DNA of 9,992 bases from positions 1-9,992 of the forward strand of contig JBBCIV010000196.1 in the NCBI GenBank assembly GCA_037189665.1. Reading direction: 5' to 3'. Position numbers and translations under genes: made by a program. Of this stretch, positions 1 through 7,477 are shown one piece after another. Origin of the DNA: BPJO01 sp037189665. GTDB taxonomy: Bacteria; Planctomycetota; Phycisphaerae; Tepidisphaerales; Tepidisphaeraceae. How positions within the stretch are numbered: position 1 is the first letter of the stretch; each line of letters opens with the position of its first letter. The notes under the pieces were generated by a model. It made no database searches. It was not told where the DNA came from and saw only the letters and a list, made by a program, of their open reading frames with translations.

Positions 1-18
1 TCAGTTTTAACCAACTGA
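1..18. repeat. Short inverted repeat at window edge
   Basis: TCAGTT (1-6) and AACTGA (13-18) form a perfect 6-bp inverted repeat around a 6-base loop. It lies 49 bases beyond the stop of the minus-strand esterase, so it could be part of that gene's 3' end. No T-tract follows it on either strand, so it is not a convincing intrinsic terminator. Nothing else was recognised in bases 1-66. Confidence 0.25.
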
Positions 19-66
19 TGGGATAACGCCGCCGCCGCACGATGAGTTCTTATTTTGAAAGGCGTC

Positions 67-1464
67 TCAGCGACGCCGGCGTCGCAAGGCCGCCAATGCC
101 GCGGGCGCGACCACGCCCAGCATCGCGGGTTCGGGGACGGCGGTCACGCTCAGCCAGTTGATCTGGCCGACGCCTGACGCCACGCGCACGTCGATCGCGA
201 TCGCGCCGGTCGCGTCGGCGATCACGCTGGAAAACAACGAGGTGTTAGCGACGTTGTTGAAGTAGTTCAGGTCCTGCGTCACGCCGTTGACCGTGAAGCG
301 GGACGCGCCGTTGGTGGTGCCGGTGGCGAACAGTTCGACGTCGTACGCCGCGCCGGGGACGAGCCCGCTGATCTTCAGCCCGCCGACGTCCGACCCGCCC
401 ACCGCCCAGCCGTCGCCTTTGGCGGGATTGGAGACGCTGGCGGTCTCCCAGCCGAAAGCGCGGGTCAGCTCCAGGTGAACTCGCGTGCCCTTGCCGTCGA
501 CGGTCGAGGCGAACGCCAGGACCGGCGCGCCGACTGAGAGGTGTAAGCCGTAGTTGGTGCTGTTCCAGGTCTGTCCATCGACAAGGCCGGTCACCTTGGT
601 TCCGCCGACGTCGAACTTGATCGTCTCGCCCAACTGCAGGTCGGCGACGGTCTTCTTCTTGGGCAGCAGCCAGTCGTAGACCGCCTGCTGTCCGTAGACC
701 TCACTCCAGATGTTGTGGCCCGAGCCGGGATACTCCGTGTAGCGAAGCGTGCCGTCGTCATAGAAATTGCCGGGGACGGGATAGCTCAGATTCGACAGCC
801 CCTTGGCGTTGCGGATCGCGTTCACGCGGTTGCGAGAGAAACTGACGTTGACCGTGCCGTCGCTGGTGCCGTGATGAATCCAAAGCGGCGTGTCCTTGAT
901 CTTGGCCGGCTGAAGCGCGACGCCGTTGTCCGACCCGCAGATGTTCACCGCGCCGGCAAAGATGTGATTGTAGCGCCCGAGCAGGTCCATCGTCCCGCCG
1001 CCGCCGAGCGACAGGCCCGTGAGATAGAAGCGGTCGTGGTCAACGTTGTACTGCCGCGTGATCCTGGCGATCTGGTTGGCGACGAGGTCGAGATTGTCAG
1101 TCACGCCCCAGCCGGAGTAAACCTGCGGAGCGTAGAGAATGAATCCTTCCGATGCGGCCTTATTAAACAAGTTGTTAATATTACTATTGATCTGCGCACC
1201 AGAATTAACCCCGGAATTGGCGCCTGTCTCGCCTAGACCATGGAGGAAGGTGACGACGGCGTACTTCTTGTTGGGGTCGTAATCCTGAGGAACAAACAGC
1301 CGGCCGGCCAGATCGTTGGAGTTGGCCTCGACGCCGTTGTTGTAACGGTCGAAGTTGAACTGGATGAACTTGGTCGGGTCCGCCGCCCGCGCGTCGAGCG
1401 CCGCGTGACCGCAGACGACCGCACAAACCATCCCTGCCGACAGGAAGGTGACTGATGATTGCAT
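67..1464 (-). CDS. Exported alpha/beta-hydrolase (esterase-like) with PEP-CTERM sorting signal
   Basis: This 465-residue protein is probably a secreted serine esterase of the carboxylesterase/feruloyl-esterase/prolyl-oligopeptidase-like type; the substrate cannot be read from sequence. A hydrophobic N-terminus ending near ARA-ADP (residues about 1-28) is a likely Sec signal peptide, though its n-region lacks Lys/Arg. The hydrolase domain spans about 35-268. It shows an oxyanion HG (75-76), the nucleophile elbow GLSLG with Ser152, Asp202 in HHGTSDGTVN and His250 in PGSGHNIW, a complete triad. Residues about 275-440 form a second, probably beta-rich domain without a recognised family. The C-terminus is a PEP-CTERM signal: VPEP (443-446), a hydrophobic stretch, then five Arg. 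Such proteins are cut by an exosortase and placed in the envelope or exopolysaccharide. The ATG at 1464 follows a GA-rich leader able to act as Shine-Dalgarno. Residues 87-102 are Asn-rich and encoded by unusually AT-rich DNA. Confidence 0.85.
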   Translation of the reverse strand: MQSSVTFLSAGMVCAVVCGHAALDARAADPTKFIQFNFDRYNNGVEANSNDLAGRLFVPQDYDPNKKYAVVTFLHGLGETGANSGVNSGAQINSNINNLFNKAASEGFILYAPQVYSGWGVTDNLDLVANQIARITRQYNVDHDRFYLTGLSLGGGGTMDLLGRYNHIFAGAVNICGSDNGVALQPAKIKDTPLWIHHGTSDGTVNVSFSRNRVNAIRNAKGLSNLSYPVPGNFYDDGTLRYTEYPGSGHNIWSEVYGQQAVYDWLLPKKKTVADLQLGETIKFDVGGTKVTGLVDGQTWNSTNYGLHLSVGAPVLAFASTVDGKGTRVHLELTRAFGWETASVSNPAKGDGWAVGGSDVGGLKISGLVPGAAYDVELFATGTTNGASRFTVNGVTQDLNYFNNVANTSLFSSVIADATGAIAIDVRVASGVGQINWLSVTAVPEPAMLGVVAPAALAALRRRRR

Positions 1465-1465
1465 G

Positions 1466-1505
1466 GAAACCCTCTCTCTCTTTCTTTGATCTCTCGGATC
1501 TCTCG
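1466..1505 (-). promoter_or_regulatory. GA-repeat leader and ribosome binding region of the esterase gene
   Basis: Immediately before the ATG, the minus strand reads a purine tract, AAAGAAAGAGAGAGAGGG, then TTTCC and the start codon. The GAGAGAGAGGG part offers several overlapping anti-16S matches. Just upstream, CGAGAGATC occurs twice in perfect tandem (1488-1505). The Shine-Dalgarno role is inferred. Confidence 0.45.
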
Positions 1506-1586
1506 CTTCGCGCGTGCGTTGGCGTGATCGTTCCGCTCCGCGTCACCAAATCCGCTCCGTACGGATCGGTCGCGTAACAGTTCCTT

Positions 1587-1615
1587 TATTTACGCAACAG
1601 TTGCACCCATGCCAA
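1587..1615 (-). promoter_or_regulatory. Candidate sigma-70 promoter of the esterase gene
   Basis: On the minus strand, TTGGCA (1615-1610, 5 of 6 to the -35 consensus) is separated by exactly 17 bases from TAAATA (1592-1587, 3 of 6 to the -10 consensus). It lies in the only AT-rich stretch of the 249-base gap upstream of the gene. It would give a leader of roughly 115 bases. The direct repeats AACTGTTGCG and AACTGTTACG overlap it (see findings). The call is a consensus match only. Confidence 0.4.
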
Positions 1616-1681
1616 GACGAATCTGGCGGACGTTTCATTTTGTCGCAATTGGTGTAGACCGTTGGCGGGAATGGGGTGGCC

Positions 1682-1712
1682 CGCGATGCTTCGCAAGGGG
1701 CTGCTTATCGCG
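1682..1712 (-). terminator. Possible hairpin just after the sugar-phosphate transferase stop codon
   Basis: CGCGAT (1682-1687) and ATCGCG (1707-1712) pair as a 6-bp stem with a 19-base loop, starting two bases past the stop codon on the minus strand. No T-run follows, so this would be at most a weak or Rho-assisted 3' end. It is the only hairpin seen between this gene and the esterase. Confidence 0.2.
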
Positions 1713-1713
1713 A

Positions 1714-3039
1714 TCAACTGAGATCGACGACGGGCTTCTGCTTGCGGATTTCGAGCACGCCTTCGGTGCTGATTTCTTCGCCCGTCACCTCGGAGCCACT
1801 GGAGCTGAGCTTGCCCGCCGACTCGACGACGACGCGTTCGTGGATCATGCCCATCTTGTAGGCAGCCACGATGACGCTGCCGAAGATCACCATGTAGAAT
1901 CCGACCGCGTACCGCGTTCGCATGTAGACGATCAGCACGCCGCAGATGACGAAGAACAGGGTTAGCGCATAGCTGACGAGCACGGCCTTCTTTACCGACA
2001 GACCTCGTTGCACCAACTGATGATGAAAGTGATGCCGATCCGCCGAGAACAAGGGCCGCCTCGCGACGAAGCGCCGGGCGAACGCCAGGCTCGTGTCCAA
2101 CACCGGCAAGGCGAACATCACCATGCCCGCCAGCAGCCACTTCCCGTCCACCGAGCCCAGCAGGATCATCATCAGCGCGCAGGCAAAGCCGAGGAACATG
2201 CTGCCCGTATCGCCCATGAAGATGCTGGCGGGATTGAAGTTGTACGGCACGAACCCCAGCACGCCGCCCAGGAGCGCCAGCGCGATGACGACGCGCAGGC
2301 CGTCCATGTTCACGCGGGCCGCCAGCAGGTCGCGGTCGGAGAAGGTGCCCAGCTGGGTTCCGATCACCACCGCCAGAAACAAAAAGCCCGCCGCGATGAT
2401 GCCCGTCACCCCGCCGCACAGGCCGTCGAGGCCGTCCATCAGGTTCGAGGCGTTGCAGCAGAACACCACCAGGCCGAGCGTGAGCGCCGCGCTGGTGATC
2501 CACGTCGCCCACTGCACCACTTCGGGCGCGATGTCCAGCCCGGCTCGAAGCTCCACGCGCAGCAGGATGTTCTTGACGAAGAACCCCGTGATCTCCAGCC
2601 CGATGCCCGACGCCAGCAGCACCACGCCCGCCAACAGTTGTCCGATGATCTTCAGCCGCGGGCGGATGTGCGCGATGTCGTCCCACAACCCCAACACCAC
2701 GATGATGAACGACGCCGCGATGATCGCCAGCGGGACCGAGATGCGATCGTCGAGCGTCGGCTCGATGATGTGCATGCTCGTGAACTGCGTCATGGTCAGC
2801 CCCGCCAGCCACCCCATGAACACCGCCACCCCGCCCAGGTACGCCACCGGTTCGCGGTGCAGCTTTCGCACGAGGTCGGGCCTGTCGATGATGCCGTAGT
2901 AGATCGCGATCGACCGCATGATCGGCGTGAAGATGAACGCCGCCAGGAACGACGCGTAGAAACACCAGACGTACGGCGCCAGCATCTGGTCCGCCGACGG
3001 GATGTTGTGATTGAAGAATACCGGGTTGGTGGTCGGCAT
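1714..3039 (-). CDS. WecA/TagO-type undecaprenyl-phosphate sugar-1-phosphate transferase (MraY-like family)
   Basis: This 441-residue integral membrane enzyme should transfer a sugar-1-phosphate (typically GlcNAc-1-P from UDP-GlcNAc) to undecaprenyl phosphate. That is the first membrane step of polysaccharide, O-antigen or other envelope glycan synthesis. All family signatures are present in order: PVAYLGG (64-70), the Mg-binding Asp pair in GLWDD (120-121), NASNLMDGLDGL (196-207), the FMGDTGS loop (274-280) and RHHFHH (335-340). The last resembles the His motif of WecA/TagO rather than MraY. About ten to eleven hydrophobic helices are visible. A hydrophilic C-terminal tail of about 40 residues (from about 402) is predicted cytoplasmic. 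The ATG at 3039 has no clear Shine-Dalgarno but sits just before the first conserved hydrophobic segment. The sugar specificity and the polymer served are unknown because no glycan cluster adjoins it; dnaG is divergent. Confidence 0.93.
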   Translation of the reverse strand: MPTTNPVFFNHNIPSADQMLAPYVWCFYASFLAAFIFTPIMRSIAIYYGIIDRPDLVRKLHREPVAYLGGVAVFMGWLAGLTMTQFTSMHIIEPTLDDRISVPLAIIAASFIIVVLGLWDDIAHIRPRLKIIGQLLAGVVLLASGIGLEITGFFVKNILLRVELRAGLDIAPEVVQWATWITSAALTLGLVVFCCNASNLMDGLDGLCGGVTGIIAAGFLFLAVVIGTQLGTFSDRDLLAARVNMDGLRVVIALALLGGVLGFVPYNFNPASIFMGDTGSMFLGFACALMMILLGSVDGKWLLAGMVMFALPVLDTSLAFARRFVARRPLFSADRHHFHHQLVQRGLSVKKAVLVSYALTLFFVICGVLIVYMRTRYAVGFYMVIFGSVIVAAYKMGMIHERVVVESAGKLSSSGSEVTGEEISTEGVLEIRKQKPVVDLS

Positions 3040-3123
3040 AAGTGCTCACTACGCCGCTGTGCACGCATGTATAGCGCCCGCCGCGGTTGCGACCGGCCTC
3101 CTCCGCTGGAGCCCGCTCACTTT

Positions 3124-3132
3124 TTTATATCA
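3124..3132 (-). promoter_or_regulatory. Candidate extended -10 promoter of the sugar-phosphate transferase gene
   Basis: Read on the minus strand, 3132-3124 is TGATATAAA, that is TG-N-TATAAA, an extended -10 element with a 5 of 6 match to TATAAT. No good -35 hexamer lies 16-18 bases upstream, which extended -10 promoters can tolerate. It would give a leader of about 75-80 bases. A weaker alternative is TTGGAC (3167-3162) with 17 bases to TTACGT (3144-3139). Confidence 0.35.
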
Positions 3133-3265
3133 GATGCAACGTAACCCCGTATCCGATGTCTGTCCAACGGCGCATTTTCTCGGACCTCACTTTGAATGAG
3201 GGTTATAAAACGTCGCAATGGCTCCCTATCGGACGTCAGGATCACGTTGAAAAAGCCGATTCATT

Positions 3266-3294
3266 TTGCCGACCGGTTTGGGGATCGCTAAGAT
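3266..3294 (+). promoter_or_regulatory. Candidate sigma-70 promoter of dnaG
   Basis: TTGCCG (3266-3271) and TAAGAT (3289-3294) are separated by exactly 17 bases, each matching 4 of 6 consensus positions. Transcription would start near 3301, giving a leader of about 45 bases. No other hexamer pair with 16-18 base spacing upstream of dnaG was as good. Confidence 0.4.
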
Positions 3295-3345
3295 GCGGCA
3301 TTCGGAGTTCGGTATTGGTTCGCATCATGCGGGAAGCGACCCTCG

Positions 3346-5205
3346 ATGGCCGTTGGTGAGCGTTCTACAGGTTCTTCGTCAGGATTGGACGGCAAGACGC
3401 TGGTCCTCCAGACGGTGGACCTTGCGCAGTTGATCGGACAGACCGTCTCGCTGAAAAAACGCGGCTCGTCGTTCGTCGGCCTGTGCCCGTTTCACAACGA
3501 GAAAACCCCTTCGTTTCACGTTCACCCGGATCGGGGGTATTTCCACTGCTTTGGCTGCAAGGCGTCGGGCAACGCGATCGATTTCGTGATGAAGCGAGAT
3601 CGGATCGAGTTCGTCGAGGCGATGAAGCAGTTGGCGGAGCAGTACAACATTGAGCTGCCGAAGTTCGGCAACAGCAGGGAGGCGAGCAGCCTCCGCCAAA
3701 CGCTGCTCGACGCCCACTCTGCCGCCGCGACGTATTTCGAGCAGAACCTGCAGCACCCCCAGATCGGCAAGGCGGCGCGGGAATACCTGAGGTCGCGAGG
3801 GTTCAACGACGAGACGATCAAGCGGTTTCGCATCGGCGTATCGATCAACGGCTACGACGGGCTGATGAAGTCGCCGCTGATGAGGAAATTCGATCCGCAG
3901 GCGCTGATCCAGGGCGGCTTGCTGAAGCGAAACGACGAGCGCGGGAGCGTGTACGACACGTTCCGCGACCGGCTGATGTTTCCGATCCGCGACGAACAAG
4001 GCCGCGTGATCGCGTTTGGCGGCCGGGTAATGCCGGGGTCGGACAGCCCGGCGAAGTACCTGAACTCGCCGGAGACGCCCTTGTTCAGCAAATCCAAGGT
4101 CGCCTACGGGCTCGACCTGTCGCGCCAGCGCATCGTCGAATCGAAGACGGTCGCGATCGTCGAAGGGTATACGGACGTCGTGATGGCGCACCAGTTCGGC
4201 GCCAGCAATGTCGTCTCGGTGCTGGGAACGGCGCTCACCGAACAGCACGTTTCCACCCTGCGGCGGTTCGCTGACCGGATCGTCTTCCTCTTCGATGGTG
4301 ACGCCGCAGGCGATCTGGCGGTGGAGCGGGCGTTGCAGTTGTTCCTGACCCAGCCGATCGAAATCGGCATCGCCACCCTGCCCGGCGGGATGGACCCGGA
4401 TGAATACCTTCTCGAGCACGGCCTCGAGGCGTTCGATGCCATGCTGAAGAACGCCGAAGACGCCCTGAACTTCCAGTGGCGTCAACTATTCAAAAAGCTG
4501 TCGGCAAGCGAAAACGACCTGACGGCCCGATCGAAGGCGGTCGAAAGCTACCTCGAACAGCTCGCCGCCGCCCGGTCGGGCGGGCCGGTCGATCCGATCC
4601 GCTGGGGGTCGATTCTGTCGCGGGTAAGCAAGTTTACGGAAATACCCGTTGACGACTTGAACCGCCGATTCCGCGTACGCCGAAGCGCGCCTGCGGCGTC
4701 CTTTCCTCGTCCGGGCACGGTAAAACCGCAGGCGACAGAACCCGTAAAATCGGAAAATTCCGCGCCTTCCCGTTCGGTTCCCGCCGCACGTCGGCAAGCC
4801 GAGCGGTGGATTCTGGGCGGGTTGCTGCACGTTCCGGCGGCATGGCAAAAAGTGCAGCAAGTTATTGATTGCACTGAATTTATGACCGAAGAGATTAGGC
4901 CGCTTGCGGTCTGGTATTGGGATTATCAACGTCACGAGGGCGCCCCGGTATTAGAGGAATTGATCGCCGCGCTCGATAATGACATGCTAAAATCTTTGGC
5001 GATCGAGTTGGCAAGCGAGGTGGAAACGATGAATAATCTCCACCAGACGCTGTCAGATGCGGTGCAATTCGTGCAGCGGGAGAAGGATCGTTCAGTCCGT
5101 CAGAAACTTGTGAACGACCTTCGACGTAGTACTCAAGAGCATCAAGATTCGGCGGACGACGTCCTGCGTCGCCTGTCCGAGGCCGCCCGAGCGCGTTCGA
5201 CGTGA
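3346..5205 (+). CDS. dnaG: DNA primase DnaG
   Basis: This full-length 619-residue primase synthesises the RNA primers for lagging-strand replication and works with the replicative helicase. The N-terminal CHC2 zinc-binding domain has ligands Cys47, His50, Cys68 and Cys71 (CPFH and CFGC) plus the conserved KTPSFHVHPDRGYFHCFGC block. The catalytic core contains DRLMFPIRD and FGGR (about 208-227). The TOPRIM domain carries EGYTD (273-277) and DGDAAG (317-322), whose acidic residues bind metal. A Pro/Ser/Ala-rich linker (about 445-480) leads to a helical C-terminal domain (480-619), expected to contact the helicase. That last part is less GC-rich than the core. The ATG at 3346 is preceded by GGGAAG at nine bases; a non-conserved stretch of about 16 residues precedes the usual family start, so a slightly later start is possible. 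It lies upstream of rpoD on the same strand, the classical primase-sigma arrangement. Confidence 0.97.
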   Translation: MAVGERSTGSSSGLDGKTLVLQTVDLAQLIGQTVSLKKRGSSFVGLCPFHNEKTPSFHVHPDRGYFHCFGCKASGNAIDFVMKRDRIEFVEAMKQLAEQYNIELPKFGNSREASSLRQTLLDAHSAAATYFEQNLQHPQIGKAAREYLRSRGFNDETIKRFRIGVSINGYDGLMKSPLMRKFDPQALIQGGLLKRNDERGSVYDTFRDRLMFPIRDEQGRVIAFGGRVMPGSDSPAKYLNSPETPLFSKSKVAYGLDLSRQRIVESKTVAIVEGYTDVVMAHQFGASNVVSVLGTALTEQHVSTLRRFADRIVFLFDGDAAGDLAVERALQLFLTQPIEIGIATLPGGMDPDEYLLEHGLEAFDAMLKNAEDALNFQWRQLFKKLSASENDLTARSKAVESYLEQLAAARSGGPVDPIRWGSILSRVSKFTEIPVDDLNRRFRVRRSAPAASFPRPGTVKPQATEPVKSENSAPSRSVPAARRQAERWILGGLLHVPAAWQKVQQVIDCTEFMTEEIRPLAVWYWDYQRHEGAPVLEELIAALDNDMLKSLAIELASEVETMNNLHQTLSDAVQFVQREKDRSVRQKLVNDLRRSTQEHQDSADDVLRRLSEAARARST

Positions 5206-5454
5206 GGTCGAGGCCGCGTAAGGGCCTGTGTCGTTTGTAGTTGTTGGAATCCAGAGTGGGTCCTTCAGGGAGTTTTGAAGAGAAACCGGAGGCGAATGAC
5301 GTCGGCTTCGATACACGGGCCGGGCGACGTGTGGTGGCGAACCTTTGTCGGGCATGCGATCCAGAGTTGATCCACCGACTGAACTATCTCGCGACCCCGC
5401 TTCGATTCGTGGTGTAGATTCGACGTAGGCAATCTTCCGGGATGCCGAACTATC
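5206..5454 (+). other. dnaG-rpoD spacer
   Basis: This 249-base gap holds no rpsU, which occupies the cluster in many proteobacteria. A small hairpin, AGGCC (5211-5215) with GGCCT (5223-5227), follows the dnaG stop but lacks a U-tract. A 15-base imperfect direct repeat (5249-5263 and 5359-5373, 13 of 15 identical) and a 24-codon frame behind CCGGAGG (5286-5292) are described in the findings. I found no convincing -35/-10 pair, so rpoD may be read through from dnaG, use its own atypical promoter, or both. Confidence 0.6.
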
Positions 5455-7323
<1,869 letters not shown>

Positions 7324-7350
7324 AATTGCAGTGCCCCAATATGCAAAGCG

Positions 7351-7389
7351 TCGAGGCGTGCCCATCGGGCACGCCTCGATTGTTTTCCC
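7351..7389 (+). terminator. Intrinsic terminator of rpoD
   Basis: TCGAGGCGTGCCC (7351-7363) and GGGCACGCCTCGA (7367-7379) form a perfect 13-bp GC-rich stem with a 3-base loop, followed by TTGTTTT. It begins 27 bases after the rpoD stop. The T-rich side faces the plus strand, so it ends rpoD transcription and largely isolates the genes to the right. Confidence 0.9.
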
Positions 7390-7397
7390 TGGTGATT

Positions 7398-7426
7398 CTG
7401 ACTTTCTACGCACAATTGCGTAAAAA
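7398..7426 (+). promoter_or_regulatory. Candidate promoter with embedded palindrome ahead of the membrane-protein gene
   Basis: CTGACT (7398-7403) and TAAAAA (7421-7426) are 17 bases apart, each 4 of 6 to consensus. The spacer is almost filled by TACGCA-CAAT-TGCGTA (7407-7422), a perfect 6-bp inverted repeat that overlaps the -10, the geometry of an operator. A second small inverted repeat, GTGGT-GA-ACCAC, lies at 7439-7450. Because a strong terminator sits just upstream, the downstream genes need a promoter here; the exact hexamers are a guess. Confidence 0.35.
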
Positions 7427-7477
7427 GGCGTTTTTTGCGTGGTGAACCACCTTTGCCACGGGTAAATTCTGCGAGTC

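Larger units (their letters stand above)
3040..3345. other. Divergent intergenic region between the transferase gene and dnaG
   Basis: These 306 bases separate two divergently transcribed genes. They are less GC-rich than the flanking coding regions, especially 3120-3270. I see one promoter candidate in each direction (annotated separately) and a GGGAAG Shine-Dalgarno (3331-3336) nine bases before the dnaG start. Short open frames across it have no recognisable protein character and no good initiation signals. No RNA gene or riboswitch was recognised. Confidence 0.7.

Noticed and set aside
1556..1565. Perfect 10-bp palindrome TCCGTACGGA in the esterase leader
   Set aside because: A single 10-bp palindrome has little weight in GC-rich DNA, and it is not placed at the predicted promoter hexamers.
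1586..3064. 492-codon minus-strand frame overlapping the transferase in another frame
   Set aside because: It is a frame-shifted reading of the same gene, rich in Arg/Gly/His and lacking membrane segments.
3108..3128. Stem CTCC-GCT-GGAG followed by a T-run, considered as a terminator
   Set aside because: The stem is only 4 bp and nine bases separate it from the T-run. On the minus strand the T-run is part of the extended -10 candidate, a better explanation.
2008..3144. 378-codon plus-strand frame opposite the sugar-phosphate transferase
   Set aside because: It is Arg/His/Gln-rich low-complexity translation with no motifs, and the opposite strand has every signature of a known enzyme family.
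3087..3359. Small plus-strand frames in the divergent region before dnaG
   Set aside because: They have no Shine-Dalgarno or recognisable protein features. They overlap the promoter candidates and the dnaG start.
3379..4485. 368-codon minus-strand frame opposite dnaG
   Set aside because: It is antisense to the zinc-binding and TOPRIM domains of DnaG and has no recognisable protein character.
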